From NCBI RefSeq assembly GCF_003669015.1, contig NZ_CP033069.1, positions 1,932,501-1,996,500 of the forward strand: DNA of 64,000 nt, given 5' to 3'. A program made the position numbers and the translations under genes. This document shows, piece by piece, positions 10,713 to 22,755 of the stretch. The number at the start of each line of letters is the position of its first letter. The stretch's first letter is position 1. The notes beneath the pieces were generated by a model. The model did no database searches. It was not told the DNA's origin and saw nothing but the letters and a program-made list of their open reading frames with translations. The stretch comes from Acidovorax sp. 1608163 (GTDB lineage Bacteria; Pseudomonadota; Gammaproteobacteria; Burkholderiales; Burkholderiaceae_C).

Positions 10713-13700
10713 GTGACCTTGCACATGACCACGCTGGCGGGCGGCAACGCCCTCAGCAACTTCCGCGCTCAGCAACTTCAGCCCGCCCTCGAGGCCATCC
10801 ACCCCAAGATCAGTGGCATTGCCGCACGGTTTGTGCACTTGGTTGCCACCGATGCGGCTCCCACGGCCTCAGAGCAAGAGCGCCTGGCCGCATTGCTGGC
10901 GTATGGCGACCCTTACACGGGGCCGCAAGAAGGCGCGGCATTGGTCGTCACGCCGCGCCTGGGCACGTTGTCGCCCTGGGCCTCCAAGGCCACCGACATT
11001 GCCCGCAACTGCGGCATTGCCATCCGCCGGGTAGAGCGCATCACCGAGTACCGCGTCAGCCTCAAATCGGGCTTGCTGGGCAAGACGCCCGAGCTGACCG
11101 CCGAGCAACTTGGCCAGGTGGCCGCCTTGCTGCACGACCGCATGACCGAATCGGTGGTGGCCGACCGCAGCGCCGCTGCCGCCTTGTTCACCGAACTGCA
11201 GCCCGCGCCCATGGAGCATGTGGACGTGCTGGCCGGTGGCCGTGCTGCCCTGGAGGCCGCCAACACCCGCTTCGGCCTGGCCCTGGCCGACGATGAAATC
11301 GACTACCTCGTGACCGCCTTCATGGGCCTTGCGCGCAACCCCACTGATGTGGAACTGATGATGTTCGCGCAGGCCAACAGCGAACACTGCCGCCACAAGA
11401 TCTTTAACGCCGAGTTCACCATTGACGGCGTGGCGCAGGACAAGAGCCTGTTCGGCATGATCCGCAACACGCACCAGCTGGCGCCCCAGCACACGGTGAT
11501 CGCGTATTCGGACAACGCCTCGGTCATGGAAGGCCACCAGGTTGAGCGGTTTGTAGCAAAAATGGCCTCTAGCGCTGATTTATCAAGCGCTAGCAGCTAT
11601 CAAAAAAGTAGCGTCACCCAGCATGTGCTGATGAAGGTGGAGACCCACAACCACCCCACAGCGATCTCGCCATTCCCAGGTGCGTCCACCGGCGCGGGCG
11701 GCGAGATCCGCGACGAGGGCGCCACTGGCCGCGGCTCCAAGCCCAAGGCGGGCCTGACGGGCTTTACGGTGTCCAAGCTCTGGGGCAGCACGGTCGGCAA
11801 GCCCGAGCACATCGCCAGCCCGCTGCAGATCATGGTCGAAGGCCCCTTGGGCGGCGCGGCGTTCAACAACGAATTTGGCCGGCCCAACCTGAATGGCTAC
11901 TTCCGCGAATACGAACAGGAAGTCGGCGGTGTGCAGCGTGGCTACCACAAGCCCATCATGATTGCGGGCGGCGTGGGGGTGATCGATTCCGAACTGACGA
12001 AGAAGATCGAATTCCCCGCCGGTTCGCTGCTGATCCAACTGGGCGGCCCCGGCATGCGCATCGGCATGGGCGGCAGCGCCGCCAGCTCGATGGCCACGGG
12101 CACCAACGCGGCCGAGCTGGACTTTGACTCGGTGCAGCGTGGCAACCCCGAGATCGAGCGCCGTGCGCAAGAGGTCATCAACCATTGCTGGGCGCAGGGC
12201 AGCGACAACCCCATCCTGGCGATCCACGACGTGGGTGCAGGCGGCTTGTCCAACGCCTTCCCCGAGCTGACCAATGACGCAGGCCGTGGCGCACGTTTTG
12301 ACCTGCGCGCCGTGCAGCTCGAAGAGTCGGGCATGGCGCCCAAGGAAATCTGGAGCAACGAGTCGCAAGAGCGCTATGTGCTGGCCATTGCGCCCGAGTC
12401 GCTGCCCCTGTTCCAGGCTTTCTGCGAGCGCGAGCGCTGCCCGTTTGCCGTGATCGGCACGGCCACCGAAGAGCGCCAACTGGTGCTGCACGACCCTGCT
12501 GCGACGGCCGAGGACCAGAAGCTGCCCGTGGACATGCCTATGAACGTGCTGCTGGGCAAGCCGCCCAAGATGCACCGCGACGTGAAGACCGTGGTGCGCG
12601 AATTCGCACCGATGGACTTGACCGGCGTGCCGCTGCAAAAGGCCGTGATCGACGTGCTGGCCCACCCCACGGTGGCGTCCAAGCGCTTCCTCATCACCAT
12701 TGGCGACCGCACCGTGGGTGGCCTGAGCCACCGCGACCAGATGGTGGGCCCCTGGCAAGTGCCTGTGGCCGATTGCGCCGTGACCCTGGCCGATTACAAG
12801 GGCTTCGCTGGCGAGGCGATGAGCATGGGCGAGCGCACCCCGCTGGCCGCCATCAACGCGCCTGCCTCGGGCCGCATGGCCGTGGCCGAGGCGCTGACCA
12901 ATCTGCTGGCTGCGCCCATTGAGCTGCCCCGCGTGAAGCTGTCGGCCAACTGGATGGCCGCCTGCGGCGAGCCTGGCGAAGACGCTGCGCTGTACGAAAC
13001 CGTGAAGGCCGTGGGCATGGAGCTGTGTCCTGCTTTGGGTATCAGCATCCCTGTCGGCAAAGACAGCTTGTCGATGCGCACCCAGTGGAGCGAAGGCGCG
13101 GACAAGAAGAAGGTCACGTCTCCCGTCAGCCTGATCGTGAGCGCCTTCGCATCGCTGTCCGACGTGCGCGGCACGCTCACGCCCCAGCTCAACGCTACCG
13201 AGGCCGACACCACGCTGGTGTTGATCGACTTGGGGCATGGAAAGAACCGCATGGGCGGCAGCATCCTGGGCCAGACGCTGGAGCAAAGCGGTGATGTGGT
13301 GCCTGATGTGGACGATCCTAAGGATTTGGTCAACCTCGTCAACGCTGTGAACGCACTGCGCGCCAAGGGCCAGATCCTGGCCTACCACGACCGCAGCGAT
13401 GGTGGCTTGCTGGCCGCCGCCGCCGAAATGGCGTTTGCAGGCCATGTGGGCGTGTCACTGAACGTGGACATGCTGGTGACCGAAGGCGACGGCGTGAGCG
13501 ACAGCCGCATGGACACGGGCGATGCCAAGAACTGGACCACCCAGATCGGTGCCCGCCGTGATGAACTGACCCTCAAGGCCTTGTTCAACGAAGAGTTGGG
13601 TGTGGTGCTGCAGGTGCGCACCGCAGAGCGCAACGAGGTGATGCAGACCCTGCGTGCGCATGGACTCTCGGCCTTCAGCCACTTTGTGGGCAAGACGCGG

Positions 13701-14720
13701 CCAGCGTCGTCGGAGATCGACGCTGGCAAGGGTGAGCTGCAGGTCTGGCGCGATGCCAAGGCCGTGTTCAGCGCCCCGTTGGCCGACCTGCACCAGGTGT
13801 GGGATGCAGTGAGCTGGAAGATTTGCCAGCAGCGCGACAACCCCGCCAACGCCGACGCCGAGCACGCGGCAGCGGGCGAGCCGACCGACCCGGGCATGCA
13901 CGTGCACCTCACGTTCGACGCGGCAGACAACGTGGCTGCGCCGTTCCTCAACCTCGCCAAACCCAAGGTCGCCATCCTGCGCGAGCAGGGTGTGAACTCG
14001 CACATCGAAATGGCCTATGCCTTCACCGAGGCTGGTTTCGAGGCCTATGACGTGCACATGACCGACCTGCAAACCGGCCGCGTCAAGCTCGAAGACTTCA
14101 AGGGCGTGGTCGCCTGCGGCGGCTTCAGCTACGGCGACACGCTGGGCGCGGGCATTGGCTGGGCGCGTTCCATTACCTTCAACCCCGTGCTGGCGGCGCA
14201 GTTCCAGGGCTTCTTCGGCCGCACGGACACGTTTGGCCTGGGCGTGTGCAATGGCTGCCAGATGTTTGCCGAGCTGGCCGACATCATCCCCGGCGCGCAA
14301 GACTGGCCACGCTTCACCACCAACCAGAGCGAGCGCTTCGAGGCCCGCCTGTCGCTGGTGGAAGTGCTGGAATCGCCCAGCCTGTTCCTGCAAGGCATGG
14401 CAGGCAGCCGCCTGCCGATTGCGGTGGCGCACGGCGAGGGCTATGCCAACTTCAAGTACCGGGGCAACGCTGACAAAGCCATTGCCGCGATGCGCTACGT
14501 GGACAACCATGGCCGCGCCACGGATCAGTACCCCTTCAACCCCAATGGCAGTGCCGGTGGTCTGACGGCGGTGACTACGGCGGACGGCCGCTTCACGGCC
14601 ATGATGCCGCACCCCGAGCGTGTGTTCCGCAACGTGCAGATGAGCTGGACGAGCGAAGACAAGGCGGAGTACAGCGCCTGGATGCGCATCTGGCGCAACG
14701 CGCGCAAGTGGGTGGGTTGA
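10713..14720 (+). CDS. purL: Phosphoribosylformylglycinamidine synthase, large single-chain form
   Basis: PurL converts FGAR, glutamine and ATP to FGAM in purine synthesis. The product is about 1335 aa, the usual length of the proteobacterial fused enzyme. Catalytic and ATP-binding sequences such as [17 protein letters not shown] are intact. The C-terminal glutamine amidotransferase domain has its nucleophile Cys in GVCNGCQMF, preceded by AILREQGVN, and ends with MPHPERV. The start is taken at GTG 10713 (MTLHMTT); ATG 10725 is the alternative. Just before the VETHNHP block, about 20 codons (11553-11613) derive from a dispersed palindromic repeat in frame. A strong terminator follows. Confidence 0.96.
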   Translation: MTLHMTTLAGGNALSNFRAQQLQPALEAIHPKISGIAARFVHLVATDAAPTASEQERLAALLAYGDPYTGPQEGAALVVTPRLGTLSPWASKATDIARNCGIAIRRVERITEYRVSLKSGLLGKTPELTAEQLGQVAALLHDRMTESVVADRSAAAALFTELQPAPMEHVDVLAGGRAALEAANTRFGLALADDEIDYLVTAFMGLARNPTDVELMMFAQANSEHCRHKIFNAEFTIDGVAQDKSLFGMIRNTHQLAPQHTVIAYSDNASVMEGHQVERFVAKMASSADLSSASSYQKSSVTQHVLMKVETHNHPTAISPFPGASTGAGGEIRDEGATGRGSKPKAGLTGFTVSKLWGSTVGKPEHIASPLQIMVEGPLGGAAFNNEFGRPNLNGYFREYEQEVGGVQRGYHKPIMIAGGVGVIDSELTKKIEFPAGSLLIQLGGPGMRIGMGGSAASSMATGTNAAELDFDSVQRGNPEIERRAQEVINHCWAQGSDNPILAIHDVGAGGLSNAFPELTNDAGRGARFDLRAVQLEESGMAPKEIWSNESQERYVLAIAPESLPLFQAFCERERCPFAVIGTATEERQLVLHDPAATAEDQKLPVDMPMNVLLGKPPKMHRDVKTVVREFAPMDLTGVPLQKAVIDVLAHPTVASKRFLITIGDRTVGGLSHRDQMVGPWQVPVADCAVTLADYKGFAGEAMSMGERTPLAAINAPASGRMAVAEALTNLLAAPIELPRVKLSANWMAACGEPGEDAALYETVKAVGMELCPALGISIPVGKDSLSMRTQWSEGADKKKVTSPVSLIVSAFASLSDVRGTLTPQLNATEADTTLVLIDLGHGKNRMGGSILGQTLEQSGDVVPDVDDPKDLVNLVNAVNALRAKGQILAYHDRSDGGLLAAAAEMAFAGHVGVSLNVDMLVTEGDGVSDSRMDTGDAKNWTTQIGARRDELTLKALFNEELGVVLQVRTAERNEVMQTLRAHGLSAFSHFVGKTRPASSEIDAGKGELQVWRDAKAVFSAPLADLHQVWDAVSWKICQQRDNPANADAEHAAAGEPTDPGMHVHLTFDAADNVAAPFLNLAKPKVAILREQGVNSHIEMAYAFTEAGFEAYDVHMTDLQTGRVKLEDFKGVVACGGFSYGDTLGAGIGWARSITFNPVLAAQFQGFFGRTDTFGLGVCNGCQMFAELADIIPGAQDWPRFTTNQSERFEARLSLVEVLESPSLFLQGMAGSRLPIAVAHGEGYANFKYRGNADKAIAAMRYVDNHGRATDQYPFNPNGSAGGLTAVTTADGRFTAMMPHPERVFRNVQMSWTSEDKAEYSAWMRIWRNARKWVG
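11553..11613 (+). repeat. AGCGCT-type dispersed repeat, in-frame copy inside purL
   Basis: CTAGCGCT (11569-11576) and AGCGCTAG (11586-11593) are inverted arms, followed by CAGCTATCAAAAAAGTAGC. The same sequence recurs between genes elsewhere in this window (29771, 35779, 56416, 58821). Here it is read through as serine- and alanine-rich codons. Confidence 0.85.
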
Positions 14721-14778
14721 GGCCCTGACCTTGGCTCCCTGGGATGGATGACAGGCAAACCGCTGTGTTTGCCTGTGC

Positions 14779-14814
14779 AAAAAAGGCCGGACGCGCAAGC
14801 GCCCGGCCTTTTTT
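14779..14814 (+). terminator. Terminator after purL, probably bidirectional
   Basis: The stem AAAAAAGGCCGG pairs perfectly with CCGGCCTTTTTT around a 12-base loop. A-tract and T-tract flank both sides, so it can end purL and also the minus-strand methyltransferase gene. Confidence 0.9.
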
Positions 14815-14875
14815 AATGGGGCTCAGACCATGCGGGTGGGTGTCTGAGTCTTGGCCTTTGTATGGCCTGGGGCTC

Positions 14876-15580
14876 TCAAGTGGGCTCCACCAGGGCGTGG
14901 GTGCGGGGTCTTTCATATACCAGCAGGCGGCCTTTGTAGGCTGGCGCGCTCTCCAGTGCCGGGCAGTCCAGGCGCTCCTCCACCACCTCAAATCGGTGCA
15001 CTGCCATCTGTTTGTGGAATGCCGCCCGATTCCCCCGGTTGGGATCGACTATCCAAATCTGAGCGCCCTGGTCTGCATGGGCATCCAGAAAATGGGCCAA
15101 AGTGGCGCGTGCATCGCGTTCGTACAGCACATCGCTGCCGATGATGAGATCGAACTGGCCCTGCACATCACCCATGCCCTGGGGGTTGTCTGTGCCCCAT
15201 TGGCCTGTGCGGTACTTCATGGGGGCTAGCGCGTTAAGGCGCAGGTTCTCCTCCAGAAACTGCCTTGCCAGCGGGTGGCAATCGCTGGCCGTGACATCCA
15301 TGCCGCGCCGATGGCACACCAGGCTTGCCAGCCCCAGTCCGCAGCCAATCTCCAAGATCCGCTCCCCGGTGCGCAAAGGGCGCGAGGCCATGCGGGCTGC
15401 CAGTTGCGCGCCTGAAGGCCACAACAGCCCAAACAAGGGCCAGGCCGCAGAAGAGATGCCCAGTTGCTCGGCAGCGCCCAGGGGGTCGGAAAATTGCTGT
15501 TTGTCCAGCAGCGAGCGAATGAACAGATTAGCGACCCCTGGGACGGGGATGCTCTCTTGCTTGGTGAGGTAGCCTGGCAT
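14876..15580 (-). CDS. SAM-dependent methyltransferase, METTL21/nicotinamide-N-methyltransferase-like
   Basis: This is a class I Rossmann methyltransferase of about 234 aa. The SAM-binding glycine motif is LEIGCGLGLASL, the acidic second strand is VTASDCHP, and the motif IIGSDVLYERD is typical of the Methyltransf_16 family of protein-lysine methyltransferases. No membrane segments or signal peptide are seen. The substrate cannot be read from the sequence. The ATG at 15580 (MPGYLTKQES) is chosen because upstream codons look non-conserved, although the frame stays open to 15736. Confidence 0.75.
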   Translation of the reverse strand: MPGYLTKQESIPVPGVANLFIRSLLDKQQFSDPLGAAEQLGISSAAWPLFGLLWPSGAQLAARMASRPLRTGERILEIGCGLGLASLVCHRRGMDVTASDCHPLARQFLEENLRLNALAPMKYRTGQWGTDNPQGMGDVQGQFDLIIGSDVLYERDARATLAHFLDAHADQGAQIWIVDPNRGNRAAFHKQMAVHRFEVVEERLDCPALESAPAYKGRLLVYERPRTHALVEPT

Positions 15581-15825
15581 GCAATGGGCCTGAAGCCCGT
15601 TGTCAAGGGACCCCGATAGAGTGGGTGAGGGCCTGGAGTATGCGCTATACCGAAAACAGTCCTCAGAACCTGTTCTCAGGGCTTTTGGATGCATCTGCAG
15701 GGATGGTCTGGATGGGGGTGTTGCAGGTGAGCCCAATGGGCTGTGGGCGAGGGCGGCTTTTGGGTAAGCCGATGGACCTGGTTGATATAGTCCCGCGGGT
15801 TCATTGACTTCGTTGGGGAAACTCC

Positions 15826-16816
15826 ATGGCCGCAGGCAGCCTTTTAGCTTTATTGGATGACATCGCGACCATCCTTGACGACGTCGCGTTGATGACCAAA
15901 GTGGCGGCCAAAAAGAGCGTGGCCATGGCCGACGATGTCTCCGTGATGACCAAGGTCGCCGCGCAAAAGACCGCTGGCGTGCTGGGCGATGATTTGGCGC
16001 TGAACGCCCAGCAGGTCACGGGCGTACGCGCAGACCGTGAAATCCCGGTGGTATGGGCGGTGGCCAAGGGGTCCTTGATCAACAAGGTCATCCTGGTGCC
16101 TGCGGCGCTGCTGATCAGCGCTTTTTCGCCCTGGGCTGTGACGCCACTGTTAATGCTCGGTGGTGCTTTCCTGTGCTTTGAAGGCACAGAAAAGTTGGCC
16201 CACAAGTTTTTGCACCCACAAGAAGAAGCCCAGGCAGAGCACGACAGCCTGGTCAAAGCCAATGCCGATCCTGCCGTGGACATGGTGGCTTTTGAGAAGG
16301 AGAAGATCCAAGGTGCCGTGCGCACGGACTTCATCTTGTCCGCCGAGATCATTGCGATCACGTTGGGCACGGTGGCAAACGCGCCCTTTGCGCAGCAGGT
16401 CATGGTGCTCAGCGGCATTGCATTCATCATGACGTTGGGTGTGTACGGTCTCGTGGCAGGCATCGTCAAGTTGGACGACCTTGGCCTGTGGCTGCATCGC
16501 AAAAGCAGCAGTGCTGCCCAGGCCATGGGTCGTGGCATCTTGTGGGCGGCCCCTTGGCTGATGAAGGGCTTGTCGGTGGCTGGCACTGCCGCCATGTTCC
16601 TGGTGGGGGCGGTATCTTGGTGCACGGTGTGCCTTGGCTGCACCACGCCGTCGAAGGTTGGGGTACTGTGGCAGCCCAGTGGCCCGTGGGGGCTTGTGGT
16701 CGGTTTTGGTTCCCAATGGGGTGAATGCGTTGATTGGGCTGCTCGCTGGGGTGGTGGTGCTTGTGGCCGTAACGGCGGTGCAACGTTTGCGCGGCAGTCC
16801 TGCCACCCAAGGTTGA
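15826..16816 (+). pseudogene. DUF808 family inner-membrane protein, two frameshifts
   Basis: The first 260 codons match the DUF808 (YedI-like) family: [13 protein letters not shown] at the N-terminus, a V/A-K repeat, and hydrophobic segments such as [13 protein letters not shown]. The frame is lost after AAMFLVG. Family-like sequence [18 protein letters not shown] continues in the next frame, and [19 protein letters not shown] in the third, ending with a TGA at 16814. Both breaks fall in GGGGG runs (16605-16609 and 16688-16692), and one added G in each restores a full protein of about 330 aa. Without correction the first frame runs to 16905 with an unrelated tail. Either the gene is broken or the runs are under-called. 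DUF808 function is unknown. Confidence 0.8.
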
Positions 16817-16970
16817 AGGGGGCGGCACCTGGCCCGTCGATTGAATGGGCGCCGACCGAATCGCCTCGGGTAAACACGGGGTTGTTTGACCTGTGGCAAG
16901 GTTGACCATTTCGCTAACAGGCCCAATACAAACACGGGGGTCGTCCCCGTTCAACTGCATTGAGTTCTGT

Positions 16971-17570
16971 ATGAAGAAAAACCTGCTGACCGTGGCCGTT
17001 CTGTGCGCAATGATGACTTCGGGCGCTGCGTTTGCGCAGCAAGCCGAAGGCCCTTGGCTGGTGCGTGCCCGTGCCGTGAACCTCGATAGCGCCAACAAAG
17101 ACAGCACCGGCCTCGGTCTGTCGATCAACGACAAGGTCATTCCTGAAGTCGACGTGTCGTACTTCTTCACCCCCAACATTGCTGCTGAACTGGTGTTGAC
17201 CGTGCCCCAAAAGCACAACCTGAGCTCCAGCACCTTGGGCGGCAAGATTGGCACGCTCAAGCACCTGCCTCCTTCGCTGCTGGTGCAATACCACATGCCC
17301 ATGGGCAGCTTCAAGCCTTACGTGGGCGCTGGTATCAACTACACACGCTTTTCCAGCGTGAAGTTGCCCGCTGGCGTAGACATTGACCGCAACAGCTTTG
17401 GTGCAGCCCTGCAAGTGGGCGTGGACATTCCGCTGCAAAAGAACCTGTATCTGAACCTGGACGTCAAGAAGGTCTTCATCAAGACCGACGTGAGCTTGGC
17501 AGGCGCCAAGATTGGCACGTTCAAGGTGGACCCTGTTCTGGTGGGTGTGGGCCTCGGCTGGCGCTTCTGA
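16971..17570 (+). CDS. ompW: OmpW family outer-membrane beta-barrel protein
   Basis: The 199-aa product begins with a clear signal peptide (MKKNLLTVAVLCAMMTSGAAFA, cleaved after AFA). It continues as alternating beta strands with the OmpW signatures PWLVRARA, IPEVDVSYFFTPNIAAEL, and a strand ending in C-terminal Phe (VGLGWRF), the usual outer-membrane assembly signal. OmpW proteins are eight-stranded barrels with a hydrophobic channel. The ATG at 16971 is chosen because it starts the signal peptide; the open frame extends upstream to 16893. A terminator follows. Confidence 0.92.
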   Translation: MKKNLLTVAVLCAMMTSGAAFAQQAEGPWLVRARAVNLDSANKDSTGLGLSINDKVIPEVDVSYFFTPNIAAELVLTVPQKHNLSSSTLGGKIGTLKHLPPSLLVQYHMPMGSFKPYVGAGINYTRFSSVKLPAGVDIDRNSFGAALQVGVDIPLQKNLYLNLDVKKVFIKTDVSLAGAKIGTFKVDPVLVGVGLGWRF

Positions 17571-17612
17571 TGCGCCTTGCGCAGCGGCAACGCTGCGCAC
17601 ATTCTGGTGGGG

Positions 17613-17642
17613 AAAGCCAGCGCATCTGCGCTGGCTTTTTTT
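17613..17642 (+). terminator. Rho-independent terminator after ompW
   Basis: AAAGCCAGCGC pairs with GCGCTGGCTTT around the loop ATCT, followed by a run of seven T. It lies 43 bp after the ompW stop. Confidence 0.92.
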
Positions 17643-17718
17643 ATGGCTTCACGGGGGCCGGGTGTGTTGGCACGAAACGAATCAACCCCCGGTCATTTCG
17701 CGTGGATGAGAACCTGGG

Positions 17719-19515
<1,797 letters not shown>

Positions 19516-19614
19516 GGTTCAGAGCATGCCACTTTCCCGCCGCTTTGCGCAGAGGGCTGTTGCTGGATCCGCGAGCCGACTCTGCGGCCGCATGGCCAAG
19601 TGGGTTCTGCGGGC

Positions 19615-20008
19615 TATCCGGCCAGAATCGGCGTGCACAACTCGACCAAGGTGCCGTCTGGGCATCGCAGGTAAGACACCGTTTGGCCCCACGGCTTGGT
19701 GCTGGGGGGGCCAGCTCGGTGGCTCCGCTGCCCAGCGCCTGTTGGTGGGCGGTGGGGACATCGGGTGTGACCAGAGCGATCTCCATGCCCAGGGGCTGTG
19801 CGCTGGCATGGGCAGCGACATGGCCGCCTGCAAAGTTGGCGTGGCCTAGCGAGTGGTCTGCAAAAGCCAGCGTGGTGGCGCCGGTCTCCAGCTCGCCGTA
19901 GGTGCCTGACTCATGCAAAAAACGCCTTGTCATGCCAAAGGCCTGCTCGAAAAAGGCCAGCGAGGCCGCTACGTCCGGAACGTAAATGATGGTGTAGCCG
20001 AATTGCAT
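19615..20008 (-). pseudogene. VOC/glyoxalase family protein, frameshifted near the C-terminus
   Basis: The N-terminal part (MQFGYTIIYVPDVAASLAFFE) and the middle (GMEIALVTPDVPTAHQQAL) are typical of the vicinal oxygen chelate fold. After ATELAPP the frame changes. The family-like ending STKPWGQTVSYLRCPDGTLV, then ELCTPILAG and a stop at 19615, is read only if the run of seven G at 19704-19710 is shortened by one. The corrected product would be 130 aa, normal for the family. Uncorrected, the frame runs into non-homologous sequence as far as 19172. The substrate is unknown. It is transcribed away from the CopD gene's start and towards the histidine kinase. Confidence 0.8.
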
Positions 20009-20078
20009 GGAGAAAGCCCAGTGGGTGGTGACTGTGTTCGGTCATTCTGCACCACCGGGCACGCGGCGGGGCGCCTGT

Positions 20079-20546
20079 TTATGCAAGCGTTGCCACTGCG
20101 ACAACTGCGAACCCCAGAGCGAGGTTGATGCCCACCCACGTCCGGATTTGGGCCAGCACTTTGCCCGCCTCCGGCCAGTGAGCGCTTTGGTGGGCGCGGC
20201 TGAGCCGGGGGAAAAGCGACAGGCGGATGTACCCAAAGATGACGGCCATGACCGCGCCCAGGGCCGCCATCACAGTCCAGCCCAAGGGCATGGCAAAACT
20301 GCCCCCCGCTTGCACTGTGTGCTTGGCGACGTGGCCCACCATCCACAGGCCTGATGCGAGCAGGGCCACCACGGCTGCCACCACGGTCGCAAAAAAGCGG
20401 CGCAAAACGCCTTGCATCAGGCCAACGCGCAGCGCAGGCTCCAGCGTTTGTGCGGCAGGGCGCAAAAAGAAATGGGCGAAGAACATGCCCCCCAGCCAGA
20501 CGATGGCCGCGAGCAAGTGAACCAGTTTGAGGGTTGCGTACAGCAT
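20079..20546 (-). CDS. CopD-like four-helix inner-membrane protein
   Basis: The 155-aa product has four hydrophobic segments: LKLVHLLAAIVWLGGMFF, a stretch around VVAAVVALLASGLWMV, WTVMAALGAVMAVIFGYI, and a C-terminal helix around LALGFAVVAVA. Histidines in the first helix (KLVHLLAA) and at FFAHFF match the CopD/DUF2214-type pattern that may bind haem or copper. The ATG at 20546 is chosen because the upstream open frame is made of repeat DNA (20594-20865). No copper genes lie beside it, so its role is uncertain. Confidence 0.75.
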   Translation of the reverse strand: MLYATLKLVHLLAAIVWLGGMFFAHFFLRPAAQTLEPALRVGLMQGVLRRFFATVVAAVVALLASGLWMVGHVAKHTVQAGGSFAMPLGWTVMAALGAVMAVIFGYIRLSLFPRLSRAHQSAHWPEAGKVLAQIRTWVGINLALGFAVVAVATLA

Positions 20547-20593
20547 GGTGGTGTGGGCCTTTCTTTCCCGGAGAAGATCGTACATAGGGTCTA

Positions 20594-20865
20594 AGAACCT
20601 GTTCAAAGTCTTTTTTGGAGTTGCACAAGCGGCTTGCCGGGATGGGCTGCTAGGCGCAGCGCGCAGCCAATAGCCCGTGCTATTGGCAAGCGGTGCAACA
20701 ACGCAGACTGCCCGGCAAGCCACTTGCCCGAAGGGTTGGAGTGAAATCGGGCGATTGAACGCCCCGGCTGCTTGCATGGGCACGAGCCCATGCTGCGCAT
20801 CCGAAGCATCCACTCATCCCGATTGCACTCCAATGCAATCTCCAAAAAGACTTTGAACAGGTTCT
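20594..20865. repeat. 272-bp palindromic MITE-like element, copy 2 (inverted relative to copy 1)
   Basis: It has the same 26-bp terminal inverted repeats as 9410-9680 (one extra T in the left T-run) and the same nested hairpins, read in the opposite direction. It lies between the CopD-like gene and the PAS-GAF-GGDEF gene. It has no coding capacity of its own, although ORFs reading out of it extend neighbouring genes artificially. Confidence 0.9.
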
Positions 20866-20977
20866 CAGAGTGGCTCACAAAACTCAGCGAAGCGGCCCTG
20901 GCCAGGCGTTTCGCCACAAGCATTACAAGCCTTGCGAAAAGGCGAAACAACGACCCCAGGGGCGTTTTGTGATCCCT

Positions 20978-22351
20978 CTAAGCCGAGCCAGACAGCCCCT
21001 GGCGCGTCGCTGCGCCACGCGGGTGAACAATGAACTGATTGCCGCCGTTGCGCTTGGCCTGGTACATGGCCTCATCGGCGTGGCTGAGCAGCATGCTTTC
21101 ATGGGTGCCGTGCTCTGGAAATACCGCCATACCAATGCTGGGCTGGATGCTCAGTGCCAGTCCATTCAGATCAAATGGCTGAGCGAACGCTGTGAGAATT
21201 TTCTGGGCCACAGGCTGGGGCAGCTCGCCTGCATGAATGCCTTCGAGCAGCACCACAAACTCGTCTCCCCCCAGCCTGGCCACGGTGTCCGAGCCACGTA
21301 CGCAGGCTTGCAGGCGCTGCGCTACGCCCTGCAGCAGCAAATCGCCCATCGCGTGACCGAGGGTGTCGTTGACCTCTTTGAAACGGTCCAAGTCAATGAA
21401 CAGCAAAGACAGCAGGGTTTGCTCCCGGTGTGCGCGCGCCATGGCAATCCTCAGCCGGTCATTGAAGAGCGCGCGGTTCGGCAGGGCGGTCAACTGGTCG
21501 TACTGCGCCATGTGCTGCAGCCGCTCGTGCATCTGGGTGCGCTCAATGGCCAAAGCCACCTGGGTGGAGACAAACTGCAGCAATTCCTTGTCGGCCTCGC
21601 TGTAGGTGTCTCCCTCGGCAGGGCCTTGCAACAACAGGGCGCCCATCGCGCCGTCCTGGGCGGGCAGTGGCACCCCGAGCCAGTGGCAGGTTTGTGGCCC
21701 TTCGCAAGTCGACAGCCGCAAGGGCCTGTCCTCCTGGATCACCCGGGTGCACAGCTGGATTTGCCCGGCTCCGGGTGTGCTGTGTGGGTTTTGCTCCAGC
21801 GCAGGGGCCAGATAGGGAAAGCTCAAAGCACCACGCGCGCGGTCATGCAGTGCCACTGTGAACTGGGCGACCGCCATCAGCCCACCAATGATGCGGTGAA
21901 TGCGTTCAAAAAGGGTGGGCAGGTTGGGGGCGGCATGCGCGGCTTCCGAGATGGCATAGATCGCCGCGTGCATCGACTCGGTGTGCTTGCGCTTGGTGAT
22001 GTCATGGGCCACAGCCAGGCGCAAGCGGCGCTCGGGCAGCCACTGGGCGGTCCACAGAATGTGCGCGACGGCTCCGTCTTTGCGCACGTAGCGGTTCTCA
22101 AACTGCAATTGGGGGCTTCCGCCCATGACCCGCTGGGCTTGCTGCTCCGTGGCTTGGAGGTCTTCGGGGTGGACCAGGTCCAACATCCGCAGCCCGACCG
22201 CTTCTTGCGGGGTGTAGCCAAAAATACGCTCGAACGCGGGGCTCACAAAAACAATGCGGCTGTCCTCGTCCACGATGCAGACGGCATCCAGCAAGAGATC
22301 AATGACATTCAGTGACGAGATGCTTTGCATTGCGTGCCAGTTTGAAGCCAA
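20978..22351 (-). CDS. Diguanylate cyclase with PAS and GAF sensor domains
   Basis: The 457-aa soluble protein has a PAS domain (about residues 10-125, with the NRYVRKDG and AVAHDITKRK features), a GAF-like domain (about 140-270), and a C-terminal GGDEF domain (about 285-445). The GGDEF active site is intact in ARLGGDEFVVLLEG, and DLDRFKEVNDTLGH supplies the metal-binding Asp. There is no EAL domain, so it should synthesise c-di-GMP. No transmembrane helix or signal peptide is seen. It faces the divergent CHASE-type protein across about 400 bp. Confidence 0.92.
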   Translation of the reverse strand: MASNWHAMQSISSLNVIDLLLDAVCIVDEDSRIVFVSPAFERIFGYTPQEAVGLRMLDLVHPEDLQATEQQAQRVMGGSPQLQFENRYVRKDGAVAHILWTAQWLPERRLRLAVAHDITKRKHTESMHAAIYAISEAAHAAPNLPTLFERIHRIIGGLMAVAQFTVALHDRARGALSFPYLAPALEQNPHSTPGAGQIQLCTRVIQEDRPLRLSTCEGPQTCHWLGVPLPAQDGAMGALLLQGPAEGDTYSEADKELLQFVSTQVALAIERTQMHERLQHMAQYDQLTALPNRALFNDRLRIAMARAHREQTLLSLLFIDLDRFKEVNDTLGHAMGDLLLQGVAQRLQACVRGSDTVARLGGDEFVVLLEGIHAGELPQPVAQKILTAFAQPFDLNGLALSIQPSIGMAVFPEHGTHESMLLSHADEAMYQAKRNGGNQFIVHPRGAATRQGLSGSA

Positions 22352-22755
22352 TGGAGCCCTGTGTTGCCGTCAAGCTTGCTTAACCGGTGGTTACACAAGG
22401 GTTTTGGCAGAGAGCGCAAGGGCGGGGCCGCCCATCGGACAGCGGATCCCATTGTGCAGCCGGAATGCGGGTGAGGAAATGACGGGGTTGCAGCCGCAAA
22501 ACAACAGCATTCCCCCGCTTGTCTGGGAGGTTGAACTTATGCTATGCATTTCATAGCTGCTAGCGCTTGTATTTGTTGCGTAAAACGCAAATTTGGCTTG
22601 AAGCATGTGCGGTAACCAGATGTTGCCAAATGTGGCGCAAAATGCGGGCATATTTGCCGTCGCTCAAAGCGCCTGGGTCTTTGCTGAGAACCACCTGCTG
22701 CGCAGGAGGTTCGAGCCAGGCAGGCTTGGTGGTGTCTGGCTTTTAACCCCTTTTT
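22352..22755. other. Intergenic region between two divergent c-di-GMP genes
   Basis: This 404-bp gap must hold the promoters of both flanking genes. The only recognisable content is half of the AGCGCT dispersed repeat (CATAGCTGCTAGCGCTTGTA, 22552-22571). I see no convincing ORF, RNA gene or operator. Confidence 0.5.

Noticed and set aside
11583..13445. Long 620-codon ORF antisense to purL
   Set aside because: High-GC antisense frame with His/Arg/Gln-rich composition; the plus strand is clearly purL.
15661..15682. CAGAACCTGTTCTCAG as a third copy of the 271-bp element
   Set aside because: Only about 11 bases match the element end; a remnant cannot be told from chance.
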